Translations under genes and position numbers: made by a program
DNA from: SMWD01 sp002729875
GTDB lineage: Bacteria > Pseudomonadota > Gammaproteobacteria > Steroidobacterales > GCA-2729495
Assembly (NCBI GenBank): GCA_036010905.1
Contig: DASCMH010000013.1
Location: forward strand, 1 to 64,000
Length of the DNA stretch: 64,000 nucleotides
Reading direction: 5' to 3'
Shown: piece after piece, positions 53,061 through 62,192 of the stretch
Numbering within the stretch: the first letter of the stretch is position 1
Layout: each line of letters starts with the position of its first letter
Notes under the pieces: model-generated
The model's database searches: none
What the model was told of the DNA's origin: nothing
What the model saw: only the letters and a program-made list of their open reading frames with translations

Positions 53061-55631
53061 ATGAAACATGGTTCTCACCTTAAAACTCACGTAATCGTTA
53101 CCATTCACAGCATGATTTTACAGAATTCTGCCTCACTTCATCGTGGCAGCATAGCTGCGTCCGGAGCGCTGCTGCTGATCCTGATGACCCTGATGGCGCT
53201 AGCCGGTGATCGTATGTCCGCACTCGAATCTGCGTTCTACGATTTTCTACAACAACAACAACCCGCGGTCGCCAGCAACCGCATTATCCTGGTCGATACC
53301 GCGACCGGAAATGGTGCTGGTACGTTCTGGGATGCTGGCGAATTCGGCCCGGTTATCGATGCACTGAATACTGCCGGCGCCGCCTTGATTGTGCCGCTCA
53401 AAGCGCCACCCGCCAACACCCAATTGCCGGATATCAAACAATTAACCGCACTTGCAGAACTTGAAAAACGTGCCCGCAAGAGCAGCGATGGTATCAAGGA
53501 CGCTGCCTTGAGCAAACAACTGGCCGGACTGCAACAGCAACATGAGCAACATCAGGCGATTGCAACTACCGTTCGTGATGCCGGCAATATTGTACTGCCG
53601 ATTATCGCCCGACCTACCCTGCAGGAACTCGAAAACGCAAAAGATGAGTGTCGCCGCCATACCGTGTCGGCAACCGGCACGGGATCATCCGATAACCCGC
53701 CGTGGGTTCGCGAGGCCGCCGGAACCCTGACGCTGCCCGAAGTTTTATGTTCCGGCGCAGTAAATACCGGTTATGCCGGGTACTGGCCCGACATGGATGG
53801 TGTCGTGCGGCGTAATCACTTGCTCGTCAGGTCTGGACAACGCATATTCCCATCCCTTTCGCTGGCCGTTGCACAAGCCGATGAGAAGAATGCGGATCTG
53901 CAGATTGATGGTGAACACAATCTGCTGATGGCCACCCACAACATAAATACCGGCCCGGGTTTTACCAACCTGGTTCGCTACTATATGAATGACCGTAGCC
54001 AACAGGTTTTTCGCTCCATTAGTGCCCGGGAACTACTCTCAACGCAGGACACCAAGAGCCTGTTCAAAAACAACATCGTCCTGGTCGGCGACCTGAGCAG
54101 CTCAAGGGTAAATAAATTCCGGACACCATCAGGTGAATTAATACCCTTGCCCGTTCTGGTCGCGACAACTTTATCCAATCTGCTGCAGATGGATTTTGTG
54201 TCCCGTCCCTACTGGCTGGGTTCGGCTGAACTGGCCATCCTGTTGTTCATCGGTATCGTGATACTTTTTTCAGCGCCGACCCTGAACGCAAACCACGCCA
54301 TCATCGCCACACTGGTGCTGGCCACGATCCTGCTGGCCATTGAAGCCTATATCCTGATGACACACGGCATCTGGCTACAACTGGTAACCGTAACCCTGTT
54401 TTCAGTTCTGGCGATAACCTTGATTCAGGCATTGATATCTCTGGGCGGAACCAACACCCTGACCAGACTCACCGGGGCAGCAAAGGCCGCACCAGCATCG
54501 AAACTTCACGATCAAGACAAACTGGATCTGGCGTTCTCTGTTCTGCGTCAGCAGGAACCGACCGCGGAAACGAAACAGCGCCTGTATGACATTGCCATGA
54601 CACACGGCAAACAACGTGAATACGCCAAAGCCGAACGTGTCCTGCTTCATATCTATTCAATCGATAACAAATACCTTGACGTTCAGGAGAAACTTAAAAA
54701 ATTATCGGGTGCCCGCAAGCGCAACCTGAAAAGGGTAACTCAATCCAGGGTAGCTACCGACCAATCAGCAAAAAACAAGGTATTGGCAACCGGCTCAAGC
54801 GAAAGAAAACTCGGTCCTTATATTATCGAGAAAACACTTGGCCGCGGCGCGATGGCAACCGTTTATCTTGGCCGTGACCCGAAGATCAATCGCCAGGTTG
54901 CAATCAAAACGATCGCACTCGCCGAAGAATTCAGTGATGCCGACGTTGATGCGGTAAAAGTACAGTTTATTCGCGAGACTGAATCTGCCGGCCGCCTGAA
55001 TCATCCGAATATTATTACCATTTATGGTACCGGCGAAGATCAGAACGTCGCCTACCTTGCCATGGAATATTTTCAGGGCAAGGCGCTTAATCTTTATACA
55101 CATGCTGACAGCCTGCTGCCGCCAAAGCGGGTCATCGAACTAACAGCTCGGGCCGCGGAAGCACTGCATTACGCACACGGCCAGGGAGTCATACACCGTG
55201 ACATCAAACCGGCCAACCTGATGTATAATGCTACCAGTGACGAACTGAGAATCACTGACTTCGGCATCGCACGACTTACCGATACAAGCCGGACCAAGAC
55301 CGGCATCATTCTCGGTACACCGTCATATATGTCACCGGAACAATTGGCCGCGAATGATGTGACCGGTGTATCGGATCTGTATTCACTCGGTATTACGATG
55401 TACCAGCTACTGACTGGAATGACACCATTTCGATCTGATTCAATCCAGAAGCTCATGGACAAAATCATGCATGATCAACACACGCCGGTCAGCAGAATAC
55501 GCGATGATCTGCCGCCCGGCATTGATGCCGTGCTGGACAGGATGCTTAACAAGAAACCTGAAAACCGTTTCCAGAATGGGCGAGCAGTGGCAGTGGCATT
55601 GCGCGATTGTTTTAGTGCGTTAGAAACCTGA
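53061..55631 (+). CDS. CHASE2-domain membrane serine/threonine protein kinase
   Basis: An 856-residue receptor kinase. After a first membrane segment (GALLLILMTLMALAG) comes a large CHASE2 sensor in the periplasm (about 55-375; LESAFYDFLQQQQPAVASNRIILVD, later GYWPDMDGVVRRNHLLV and FKNNIVLVGDLSSSRVNKF). Three transmembrane helices follow (about 380-470), then a helical linker. A Hanks-type kinase domain (about 585-850) has GRGAMATVYLG, catalytic Lys near 616 in QVAIKTI, HRDIKPANLMY near 711, DFGIAR near 732 and GTPSYMSPEQL. All catalytic residues are kept. An ATG at 53112 is an alternative start. A phosphatase gene and an FHA gene follow at once. Confidence 0.93.
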   Translation: MKHGSHLKTHVIVTIHSMILQNSASLHRGSIAASGALLLILMTLMALAGDRMSALESAFYDFLQQQQPAVASNRIILVDTATGNGAGTFWDAGEFGPVIDALNTAGAALIVPLKAPPANTQLPDIKQLTALAELEKRARKSSDGIKDAALSKQLAGLQQQHEQHQAIATTVRDAGNIVLPIIARPTLQELENAKDECRRHTVSATGTGSSDNPPWVREAAGTLTLPEVLCSGAVNTGYAGYWPDMDGVVRRNHLLVRSGQRIFPSLSLAVAQADEKNADLQIDGEHNLLMATHNINTGPGFTNLVRYYMNDRSQQVFRSISARELLSTQDTKSLFKNNIVLVGDLSSSRVNKFRTPSGELIPLPVLVATTLSNLLQMDFVSRPYWLGSAELAILLFIGIVILFSAPTLNANHAIIATLVLATILLAIEAYILMTHGIWLQLVTVTLFSVLAITLIQALISLGGTNTLTRLTGAAKAAPASKLHDQDKLDLAFSVLRQQEPTAETKQRLYDIAMTHGKQREYAKAERVLLHIYSIDNKYLDVQEKLKKLSGARKRNLKRVTQSRVATDQSAKNKVLATGSSERKLGPYIIEKTLGRGAMATVYLGRDPKINRQVAIKTIALAEEFSDADVDAVKVQFIRETESAGRLNHPNIITIYGTGEDQNVAYLAMEYFQGKALNLYTHADSLLPPKRVIELTARAAEALHYAHGQGVIHRDIKPANLMYNATSDELRITDFGIARLTDTSRTKTGIILGTPSYMSPEQLAANDVTGVSDLYSLGITMYQLLTGMTPFRSDSIQKLMDKIMHDQHTPVSRIRDDLPPGIDAVLDRMLNKKPENRFQNGRAVAVALRDCFSALET

Positions 55632-55657
55632 ATGCCCATTACCGTAATGCACTCTTT

Positions 55658-56482
55658 ATGAACCTGTCGCACAAATTTTCCTGCGTTGAACTCACCGATG
55701 TAGGCAGGGTTCGCAACCATAATGAAGATGCTGTTGGCACCAATCCGGATGTCGGTCTGCTGGTCCTGGCGGATGGCATGGGTGGCTATAACGCCGGTGA
55801 GGTAGCCAGTGGAATTGCGGTTAAAACGGTGCTGGAACTCGTTTCGGAGGCCTGCCTGCGCGAAGAGCGGAATGCGACGGAACCCGAGACCGGCATGATG
55901 CGCCAGACCATTATCTTGCGTGATGCCATCACCCGAGCCAACAAAATCATCCATCAGACCGCCAAAACCCAGTCACAATGCGAGGGCATGGGCACGACAT
56001 TCGTTGCCTGCCTGTTTTTCGACAACCGCGCATCCATCGCCCATGTCGGTGATGCCCGACTGTATCGCCTAAGAAAGAACAAGTTCGAACAAATTACGCT
56101 GGACCATTCATTACTACAGGAACTCATCGAACGCGGCTTTTATTCACAGGAGGAAGCGCAGCGCTCGACAAACCGGAACTATGTGACCAGGGCACTGGGT
56201 GTAGAACCGTTCGTGGATATCGATATTCAGGAAATCGACGTGCAACCCGACGATGTCTTACTGCTTTGTTCAGACGGCCTGCCCGACATGGTTGAGGATG
56301 ATGAAATTCACTTAACTATCAGCACTTTTAGTGCTAATCTTGAAACCGTAGGCAAGCAACTGATCCAACTTAGCAACGATCAGGGTGGCAGGGACAATAT
56401 CTCGGTTATCCTGGCGCAGGTACTGGAACCTTTTCCAGCAAAAACCGGCCTTTTTTCAAAGATCAAACATCTCTTTCAATAA
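55658..56482 (+). CDS. PP2C-family serine/threonine phosphatase (Stp/PrpC type)
   Basis: A 274-residue metal-dependent phosphatase. Motifs in order: DVGRVRNHNEDAVGTNPD near the N-terminus, LVLADGMGGYNAGEVAS with the metal Asp, GMGTTFVACL, AHVGDARLYRLR, QITLDHSLLQELIE, LLLCSDGLPDMVEDDE and GGRDNISVILAQV. No membrane segment until a short basic tail (SKIKHLF). It is 26 bp after the kinase gene and most likely reverses phosphorylation by it. Confidence 0.95.
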   Translation: MNLSHKFSCVELTDVGRVRNHNEDAVGTNPDVGLLVLADGMGGYNAGEVASGIAVKTVLELVSEACLREERNATEPETGMMRQTIILRDAITRANKIIHQTAKTQSQCEGMGTTFVACLFFDNRASIAHVGDARLYRLRKNKFEQITLDHSLLQELIERGFYSQEEAQRSTNRNYVTRALGVEPFVDIDIQEIDVQPDDVLLLCSDGLPDMVEDDEIHLTISTFSANLETVGKQLIQLSNDQGGRDNISVILAQVLEPFPAKTGLFSKIKHLFQ

Positions 56483-56494
56483 ACGCGATACACC

Positions 56495-57211
56495 ATGGCA
56501 CGTTTAATACTAAGTATGAATGGTCAGAACATGGCCGAATACAACATGAATAAGGAGCGATATACGATTGGCCGACTTCCGGATAACGATGTCCGGATCG
56601 ACAATCCGACCGTCAGTGGTCACCACTCACTGATCATCAATATCCTCAACGACTCATTCCTTGAAGACTTGAACAGCACCAACGGCACCTATGTCAATGG
56701 CAAGCTGATCAAGAAACATGCCCTGCAACATGGCGACCTGTTGACGGTCGGCAAGCACCAATTACGCTACATTGATGTGGACAGCAAACAAGACGATGAT
56801 GAGTTTGCCCGAACCATGGTCATCGACAGTGCCGATGTGTCAACCGAGGTGAATTCGCATGAGGGGGCAATAGCCGTTGCAGAGGCGCCGGTTGCACAAG
56901 AAGCTGAAACCATCAACGCAGATGATGGCGCCAAACCTTTCCGGGCGGCAAAAATCCAGGTTCTGAACGGTACCTTTGCCGGTCGGGAGGTGCTGCTGAA
57001 CAAGGCTGTGACGACACTGGGCCGGGCCAAAACACAGGTTATTGCGATTACCCGCCGAGCCGCAGGCTACAGCATTGTCATAGTCGAGAATAAAGCCGGC
57101 AGAGAACCTCCTACCGTCAATGGAAACCCACTGCAAGACCAGGCCTGCCCGCTGAAAGATAACGATGTCATTCAGATTATCGGTATCAAGATGGGATTCT
57201 TTGTGAACTAA
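56495..57211 (+). CDS. Double FHA-domain protein
   Basis: A 238-residue cytoplasmic protein. The first FHA domain (about 20-90) has all phosphothreonine-binding residues: YTIGRLPDNDVRIDNPTVSG, HHS and NSTNGTYVNGK. After an acidic, Ala-rich linker, a second FHA-like domain (about 155-238) has TLGRAKTQVIAITRRAAGY and PPTVNGNPL. It lacks the Ser and Asn of the canonical site, so it may not bind phosphate. It follows the phosphatase gene by 12 bp and is probably the kinase's phospho-readout or target. Confidence 0.93.
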   Translation: MARLILSMNGQNMAEYNMNKERYTIGRLPDNDVRIDNPTVSGHHSLIINILNDSFLEDLNSTNGTYVNGKLIKKHALQHGDLLTVGKHQLRYIDVDSKQDDDEFARTMVIDSADVSTEVNSHEGAIAVAEAPVAQEAETINADDGAKPFRAAKIQVLNGTFAGREVLLNKAVTTLGRAKTQVIAITRRAAGYSIVIVENKAGREPPTVNGNPLQDQACPLKDNDVIQIIGIKMGFFVN

Positions 57212-57242
57212 GCGGCAAGCTACCAGTTACAAACCGATTTCC

Positions 57243-58349
57243 TTATTCGTGCTGCCGCACGACCCGCGTACCTACTCCGGTCAGAAGTTCGTAGGGACTC
57301 ATACCTGCTTTACCGGCCAGTTCCTCTACCGTCTGGTTATGCCCCCAAAGCGTTACGACATCTCCTGGCCGGGCGTCGGGTACCTCGGTCAAATCAACAC
57401 TGATCATGTCCATCGATACACGCCCTATAACCGGCACGTTTACATCAGCCACTTGCACCATGGCCCGATTCGATAACCGCCATGGATAGCCGTCAGCGTA
57501 ACCGGCATTAACAACCCCGATGCGACTATCTCGCGTGGCGCTCCATTCAGACCCGTAACCCACTGTTCCGCCCTCAGGAAGGTCACGTACGACCAGCAGA
57601 CGACCCTCAAATGACATCGCCGGTTTGAGCCCGCACTCAAGCGCTGTACGGTTATTCAGTGGCGAAATGCCATACAGCATCAACCCGGGCCGTACCCAGT
57701 TGCGACCGGAATAGCGCATTAACGGTTCGGGATTTACGGTTTCCGGCCAGCCCAGCACTCCTGCTGAATTGGCAATACTGATGTCGCCATTCCAGGCACC
57801 GATCGCCTCAGCAAACAGGCTTAGCTGTTTCCCGGTCACATTGCGCTGAGTTTCATCCGCGCATGACAGGTGGGTCATCAGGCACATATCATGCGCGACC
57901 GCTCTGCTGTCACGCAGACGGTTAATCATCTCCGCAGTATTCGCCGGTGCAATACCCAACCGCCCCATGCCGCTGTCAATCTTGAGCCAGACACGCACGG
58001 ACTCACCGGCAACCGCATTGGCCAGCATTGCAACCTGTTCCTCGTCAAATACTACAACCTGCAGGTTATGCTCACGGGCCAGTGCAAGCGTTTCTGCATT
58101 GAGCGATCCGCTCAATACGACGATATCCTTATCTATACCTGCCTGACGCAACTCAAGTGCCGCTGCGAACCGGGCAACCCCGAAAGCATCGGCAGCCGCC
58201 AGCGTCCGGGCCGTGGCAATAAGACCGTGGCCGTATGCATTGGCCTTGATAACAGCCAGCACCGGGCAACCCGGAGCGGCTGCATGGACACGTTGCAGAT
58301 TGTGCCGCAGTGCCGTCGACCGAATTTTGGCGACGGCTGAAAATGTCAT
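57243..58349 (-). CDS. alr: Alanine racemase
   Basis: PLP enzyme that makes D-alanine for peptidoglycan. The 368 residues have the PLP Lys35 in AVIKANAYGHG, the family region KIDSGMGRLGI, and the catalytic Tyr in GTVGYGSEWSAT. The C-terminal beta domain includes RVSMDMISVDLT. Its start codon overlaps the dnaB stop (TAATG), so it is coupled to dnaB, a dnaB-alr order common in Gammaproteobacteria. Confidence 0.97.
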   Translation of the reverse strand: MTFSAVAKIRSTALRHNLQRVHAAAPGCPVLAVIKANAYGHGLIATARTLAAADAFGVARFAAALELRQAGIDKDIVVLSGSLNAETLALAREHNLQVVVFDEEQVAMLANAVAGESVRVWLKIDSGMGRLGIAPANTAEMINRLRDSRAVAHDMCLMTHLSCADETQRNVTGKQLSLFAEAIGAWNGDISIANSAGVLGWPETVNPEPLMRYSGRNWVRPGLMLYGISPLNNRTALECGLKPAMSFEGRLLVVRDLPEGGTVGYGSEWSATRDSRIGVVNAGYADGYPWRLSNRAMVQVADVNVPVIGRVSMDMISVDLTEVPDARPGDVVTLWGHNQTVEELAGKAGMSPYELLTGVGTRVVRQHE

Positions 58350-59740
58350 TAGAAGTCCTTGATTTCAGGCACGTAATTTTCGAATTTTGTGTACTGACCA
58401 AGAAATGTCAGTTGGAATTCACCCACCGGTCCATTCCGTTGCTTGGCAATATGAATGTCCGCGATACCCTTGCGTGGCGTCTCCCTGTCATAGATTTCTT
58501 CGCGGGAAATGAAAACAATCAGGTCGGCATCTTGCTCAATGGCCCCCGATTCACGCAGATCCGACATGATCGGTTTTTTCTCAGTGCGCTGTTCTACACT
58601 ACGATTGAGCTGCGACAAAGCAATAATCGGCACTTCCAGCTCACGCGCCAGAGCCTTGAGGGAACGTGAAATCTCCGAGATCTCCGTCGCACGATTCTCG
58701 GTACTGCCGGCAACCTGCATAAGTTGCAGGTAATCAACGACGATTAGCGATAGCCCATGTTGTCGCTTGAGCCGCCTGGCGCGGGCACGAATATCAGTTG
58801 GCGACAGAGCTGGCGTATCATCAATAAACAGCGGCGCTTCCTGCATCAACTGGATCGCTCCATTGATACGCGGCCAGTCTTCATCTTGCAAGCGGCCATT
58901 ACGCAAACTCGACTGGTTCACACGACCGAGCGAAGAGATCATGCGTAAAGCGAGCTGCTCGGTCGACATCTCCATGCTGAAAACCGCGGTCGGTTGCTGC
59001 TCCGACTGATTCAGCGCGGCATTTTCGGCAATATTAAGCGCCAGTGTCGTTTTACCCATAGAAGGACGGCCCGCAACAATAATCAGGTCACCCTTTTGTA
59101 ACCCGGCCGTCATTTGATCAAATTCGTTATATCCGGTAGCCAGCCCGGTCACGGCTTCCTGATTCTGATAACGCTCATCAATCTGGTCGATCGTCTTGCT
59201 GAGAACATGGCGCAGCTGCACAAAACCGCTGCCACGCCGTTGACCCTGCTCGGCAATCTCAAAGACCTTGCGCTCGGCTTCATCAACCAGTTCAGTAATT
59301 TGCCGGCCTTCCGTGTGATAAGCGCTGGCAGCTATTTCATTACCTGCCTGGATCAGGGCTCGTAATAATCCACGATCGTGGACAATCCGGGCGTAGTCGG
59401 CAACATTGGCGGCACTCGGGGTGTCCTGAACAAGACTGCCGAGGTAGCCAAGCCCGCCGACTTTATCCAACTGCTTGTGACTGTCAAAATATTCAGACAA
59501 CGTAACCGCATCACACGGCTCGTTACGTTCGGACAAGGTACGAATGGCTGAAAAAATCAGCTGGTGATCAGGACGATAAAAATCGCTCTCGACAACACGG
59601 TCGGCAATACGATCCCAGGCGCTCTTGTCGAGCATAAGTCCGCCCAGTAAAGCCTGTTCAGCCTGAACGGAATTCGGTGGCAAATTCAGCCGATCCGTTT
59701 CAGTAACAAACTGCTCCTGATCTGGAATCGCACTTACCAT
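58349..59740 (-). CDS. dnaB: Replicative DNA helicase DnaB
   Basis: Hexameric replication-fork helicase. The 463 residues have an N-terminal DnaG-interaction domain (LPPNSVQAEQALLGGLMLDKSAWD) and a RecA-like motor with Walker A AGRPSMGKTTLALN, Walker B LSLIVVDYLQLM, and the end FLGQYTKFENY. No intein is present. The ATG at 59740 is clear. It is 15 bp after rplI and overlaps alr by one base. Confidence 0.97.
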   Translation of the reverse strand: MVSAIPDQEQFVTETDRLNLPPNSVQAEQALLGGLMLDKSAWDRIADRVVESDFYRPDHQLIFSAIRTLSERNEPCDAVTLSEYFDSHKQLDKVGGLGYLGSLVQDTPSAANVADYARIVHDRGLLRALIQAGNEIAASAYHTEGRQITELVDEAERKVFEIAEQGQRRGSGFVQLRHVLSKTIDQIDERYQNQEAVTGLATGYNEFDQMTAGLQKGDLIIVAGRPSMGKTTLALNIAENAALNQSEQQPTAVFSMEMSTEQLALRMISSLGRVNQSSLRNGRLQDEDWPRINGAIQLMQEAPLFIDDTPALSPTDIRARARRLKRQHGLSLIVVDYLQLMQVAGSTENRATEISEISRSLKALARELEVPIIALSQLNRSVEQRTEKKPIMSDLRESGAIEQDADLIVFISREEIYDRETPRKGIADIHIAKQRNGPVGEFQLTFLGQYTKFENYVPEIKDF

Positions 59741-59755
59741 TCGAATTGATCAACC

Positions 59756-60304
59756 TCACTCTGTGTCTGCATCGTCCTGTGCCGGCTCTTCAGTTGCGTT
59801 TTCTTCATCCACTGCGCCCCCGGCATCTTCTTCGATCTCAATAATAGCAGGCGGCTCGCCATCCGAAATCACCTCAACCCGAATCATCACATTGAGATCT
59901 GACTGCAGGTGGATCTCGATCTCATGTTCCCCGAGCATGCGTATAGGTCCATCGGGCAGACGTACCTCACTACGTTCCACTGGTGCACCGGCAGCGACAC
60001 AAGCCTCAGCAATATCAATCGTGCCGATCGAGCCGAACAATTTGCCTCCCGAGCCGGCATTGGCTGTGAGTTGCAAAGCCAATCCCTGGATATGCTTCGC
60101 GCGATCCTGTGCCGAGGCCAATTCAGAGGCCTGCTTGCGCTCAAGTTCTGCGCGCCGCTCTTCGAAGATCGCTATATTCTCGGGCGTTGCCAGCGTCGCC
60201 TTGCCCTTGGGTAGCAGGAAATTACGCCCGTAACCCGAGCGCACCTTGACGCAATCCCCGATATTGCCGAGATTTTCCACCTTTTCTAACAGGATGATGT
60301 CCAT
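59756..60304 (-). CDS. rplI: 50S ribosomal protein L9 with acidic C-terminal tail
   Basis: 182 residues against about 149 in E. coli. The N-terminal domain (MDIILLEKVENLGNIGDCVKV, then GYGRNFLLPKGKA) and the C-terminal domain (GGKLFGSIGTIDIAEA; LPDGPIRMLGEHEIEIHL) are complete. The extra 30 or so residues are strongly acidic (EIEEDAGGAVDEENATEE and onward), with low-complexity character. rpsF of the same operon has a similar tail. Confidence 0.96.
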   Translation of the reverse strand: MDIILLEKVENLGNIGDCVKVRSGYGRNFLLPKGKATLATPENIAIFEERRAELERKQASELASAQDRAKHIQGLALQLTANAGSGGKLFGSIGTIDIAEACVAAGAPVERSEVRLPDGPIRMLGEHEIEIHLQSDLNVMIRVEVISDGEPPAIIEIEEDAGGAVDEENATEEPAQDDADTE

Positions 60305-60344
60305 TGTTGTCGTTCTCCATCGACCGACTGATTATTAAACCATA

Positions 60345-61220
60345 TTAAATCGCTGTTGCCCGGCGCAAACTAAACCAATTGTCTATAAACCCAACCATGG
60401 CAAACAAAAAAAACAAAATAATAAGAAAACCCGGGCCCATCATCGCCGGCAAATATACCGGAATCAGCAGATACCACGGCAACTTCCGTTTCGCAACATG
60501 CCAGTGCAAGACGGCAATGCCCTGAAACAAAAAACCGAAGCTGGCAACCAGTAACAGGTTTGCGGCCAGCGGCTGCATTCCAAGTAGCGATCCAATCCCG
60601 GCCACGGCTGCAATACCACCGACTACATAACCAAGCCGCAGATCTAAAAACTGCTCCCGGGTCGAAACGCCACCGACATTACCCACCCACCAGCAACCCA
60701 GCAGCAATGCAACAATCGAACTGGCCAGTGTACCGGCGATGAGCAGGCCGCTCATATACGGCACCAACTCCATGATCGCATTCACAACCGTCAGTTCGAC
60801 ATTGAGTGCCTGCATCTGCTCGATAATAATCTGTAGTATCGGCCCCCAGAATTCCGCCGGGTTACCCACCAGGGCAGCAAAGCCGATAAGCGCCAGGCAG
60901 CCCAATACGATGATCGCCTGTATCGTCAGGATCAAGGATCCGTACAGGCCGGTCAAGCCGCCCATTAACAGCGCGATACCCCAGGTCGAAACACTGCTGA
61001 ACAGGACCTGCGCAACACCATCACCAACCATAACCGTCAAACCCAACACTAAAACCAGTGCAATCAGGCAATCCAGCAGGCTCTCGCGCCAACCCTTTTG
61101 GATCGCCACACACACGACGATGGCTGCGCTGATAACCCCGAATAATGGCAGCAGCGTCGCGATAAGCGCGACCCGTGCGATCCGTCGTTCAATAAGCCAG
61201 GCACCTATAGCTGAACGCAC
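60345..61220 (-). CDS. DUF2232 membrane protein between rpsR and rplI
   Basis: A 291-residue inner-membrane protein with about eight hydrophobic segments (ALIATLLPLFGVISAAIVVCV, then LIALVLVLGLTVMVG and others). Near the C-terminus it has FQGIAVLHWHVAKRKLPWYLL and MMGPGFLIILFFLFAMVGFIDNWFSLR, the DUF2232 (YybS-like) signature. Function is unknown. It occupies the rpsR-rplI interval on the same strand, as in many beta- and non-enteric Gammaproteobacteria. The E. coli gene at this locus, priB (between rpsF and rpsR), is absent. Confidence 0.85.
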   Translation of the reverse strand: MRSAIGAWLIERRIARVALIATLLPLFGVISAAIVVCVAIQKGWRESLLDCLIALVLVLGLTVMVGDGVAQVLFSSVSTWGIALLMGGLTGLYGSLILTIQAIIVLGCLALIGFAALVGNPAEFWGPILQIIIEQMQALNVELTVVNAIMELVPYMSGLLIAGTLASSIVALLLGCWWVGNVGGVSTREQFLDLRLGYVVGGIAAVAGIGSLLGMQPLAANLLLVASFGFLFQGIAVLHWHVAKRKLPWYLLIPVYLPAMMGPGFLIILFFLFAMVGFIDNWFSLRRATAI

Positions 61221-61261
61221 AGGGTCAACTCCGGCCAGCCGACTGCCGATGCAACCGCTGA

Positions 61262-61486
61262 TTAATGCTTATCGGTGTACGGCAGCAAGGCAAGATAGCG
61301 TGCCCGCTTAACAGCGGTGGCTAACTGCCGCTGGTAATTTGTTTTGGTGCCCGTAATACGACTCGGTACAATCTTTCCGGTTTCGGTAATGTAATTGCGT
61401 AGCGTTTCGAGATCCTTGTAATCGATCTCCGTTACACCATCCGCGGTAAAGCGGCAATATTTACGGCGTCTGAAATATCTGCTCAT
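61262..61486 (-). CDS. rpsR: 30S ribosomal protein S18
   Basis: 74-residue protein: YFRRRKYCRFTADGVTEIDYKD, then YITETGKIVPSRITGTKTNYQ and the end RQLATAVKRARYLALLPYT. It binds the platform with S6, encoded 14 bp upstream with no priB between. Confidence 0.98.
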   Translation of the reverse strand: MSRYFRRRKYCRFTADGVTEIDYKDLETLRNYITETGKIVPSRITGTKTNYQRQLATAVKRARYLALLPYTDKH

Positions 61487-61500
61487 GACAAATAACCTCG

Positions 61501-62031
61501 TTAACTGTCAGCGTCTTTAAGAGTGTCTGTTTGCTGGTCGGTATCAACCGGTGCGCTATCCGCAACTTCAGCGGGCGGCACATCATCGGCCACTTCCTCG
61601 GCCACTTCCTCACTGGCAACCGGTTCCGACTCAGGCATGTCACCCGCAGAGCCAGTCTCACCGTAGCCTCGCGATTCCGATGCCCTGGGCTTGGGAACTT
61701 CTGACTTCACCTCCCCCGACTTGGCCAGTGGCGATGGTTCAGTGACTGCCGAGTCACGCTTGATCACCAGATGGCGCAAAACAGCATCGCTGAACTTAAA
61801 GGCGCCGAGAATTTCCTCAAGCGCAGCCTGTGTGCACTCGATGTTCATCAGAACGTAATGTGCCTTGTGCAGCTTGGCAACCATGTGGGTGAGTTGCCGA
61901 CGGCCCCAGTCTTCGAGACGGTGTACCTGGCCGCCACTGGATTTGACCATTTCGCCGTAGCGCTCGGTCATCGCGGCAACCTGTTCGCTCTGATCCGGAT
62001 GGACCAGGAATACTATTTCATAATGTCGCAT
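61501..62031 (-). CDS. rpsF: 30S ribosomal protein S6 with long acidic tail
   Basis: 176 residues; the folded domain is about 95 (MRHYEIVFLVHPDQSEQV; DWGRRQLTHMVAKLHKAHYVLM; FKFSDAVLRHLVIKR). The remaining 75 or so form a low-complexity tail rich in Glu, Asp, Ser and Pro (EPVASEEVAEEVADDVPPAE and onward). In E. coli S6 ends in a short tail that RimK extends with glutamate; here an acidic tail is gene-encoded. First gene of rpsF-rpsR-DUF2232-rplI. Confidence 0.97.
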   Translation of the reverse strand: MRHYEIVFLVHPDQSEQVAAMTERYGEMVKSSGGQVHRLEDWGRRQLTHMVAKLHKAHYVLMNIECTQAALEEILGAFKFSDAVLRHLVIKRDSAVTEPSPLAKSGEVKSEVPKPRASESRGYGETGSAGDMPESEPVASEEVAEEVADDVPPAEVADSAPVDTDQQTDTLKDADS

Positions 62032-62192
62032 TGTTGCTCCCTATGGATGAATGCCACCCACTTCTGTGGTGCAGCAAGGAGGCCCGCTTTCACGGGATCG
62101 GGAATGCTACCGAACCGGAGCGCCGCGAGCAAGAAAAATCGGTCCGGAGACCATTAAGACCGCCAATTTGCTGGGGGCTTTCACTGGGCGGA

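Noticed and set aside
53061..57211. Type VI secretion locus
   Set aside because: Kinase, phosphatase and FHA genes recall T6SS regulators, but no structural tss gene is present and both flanks are housekeeping genes.
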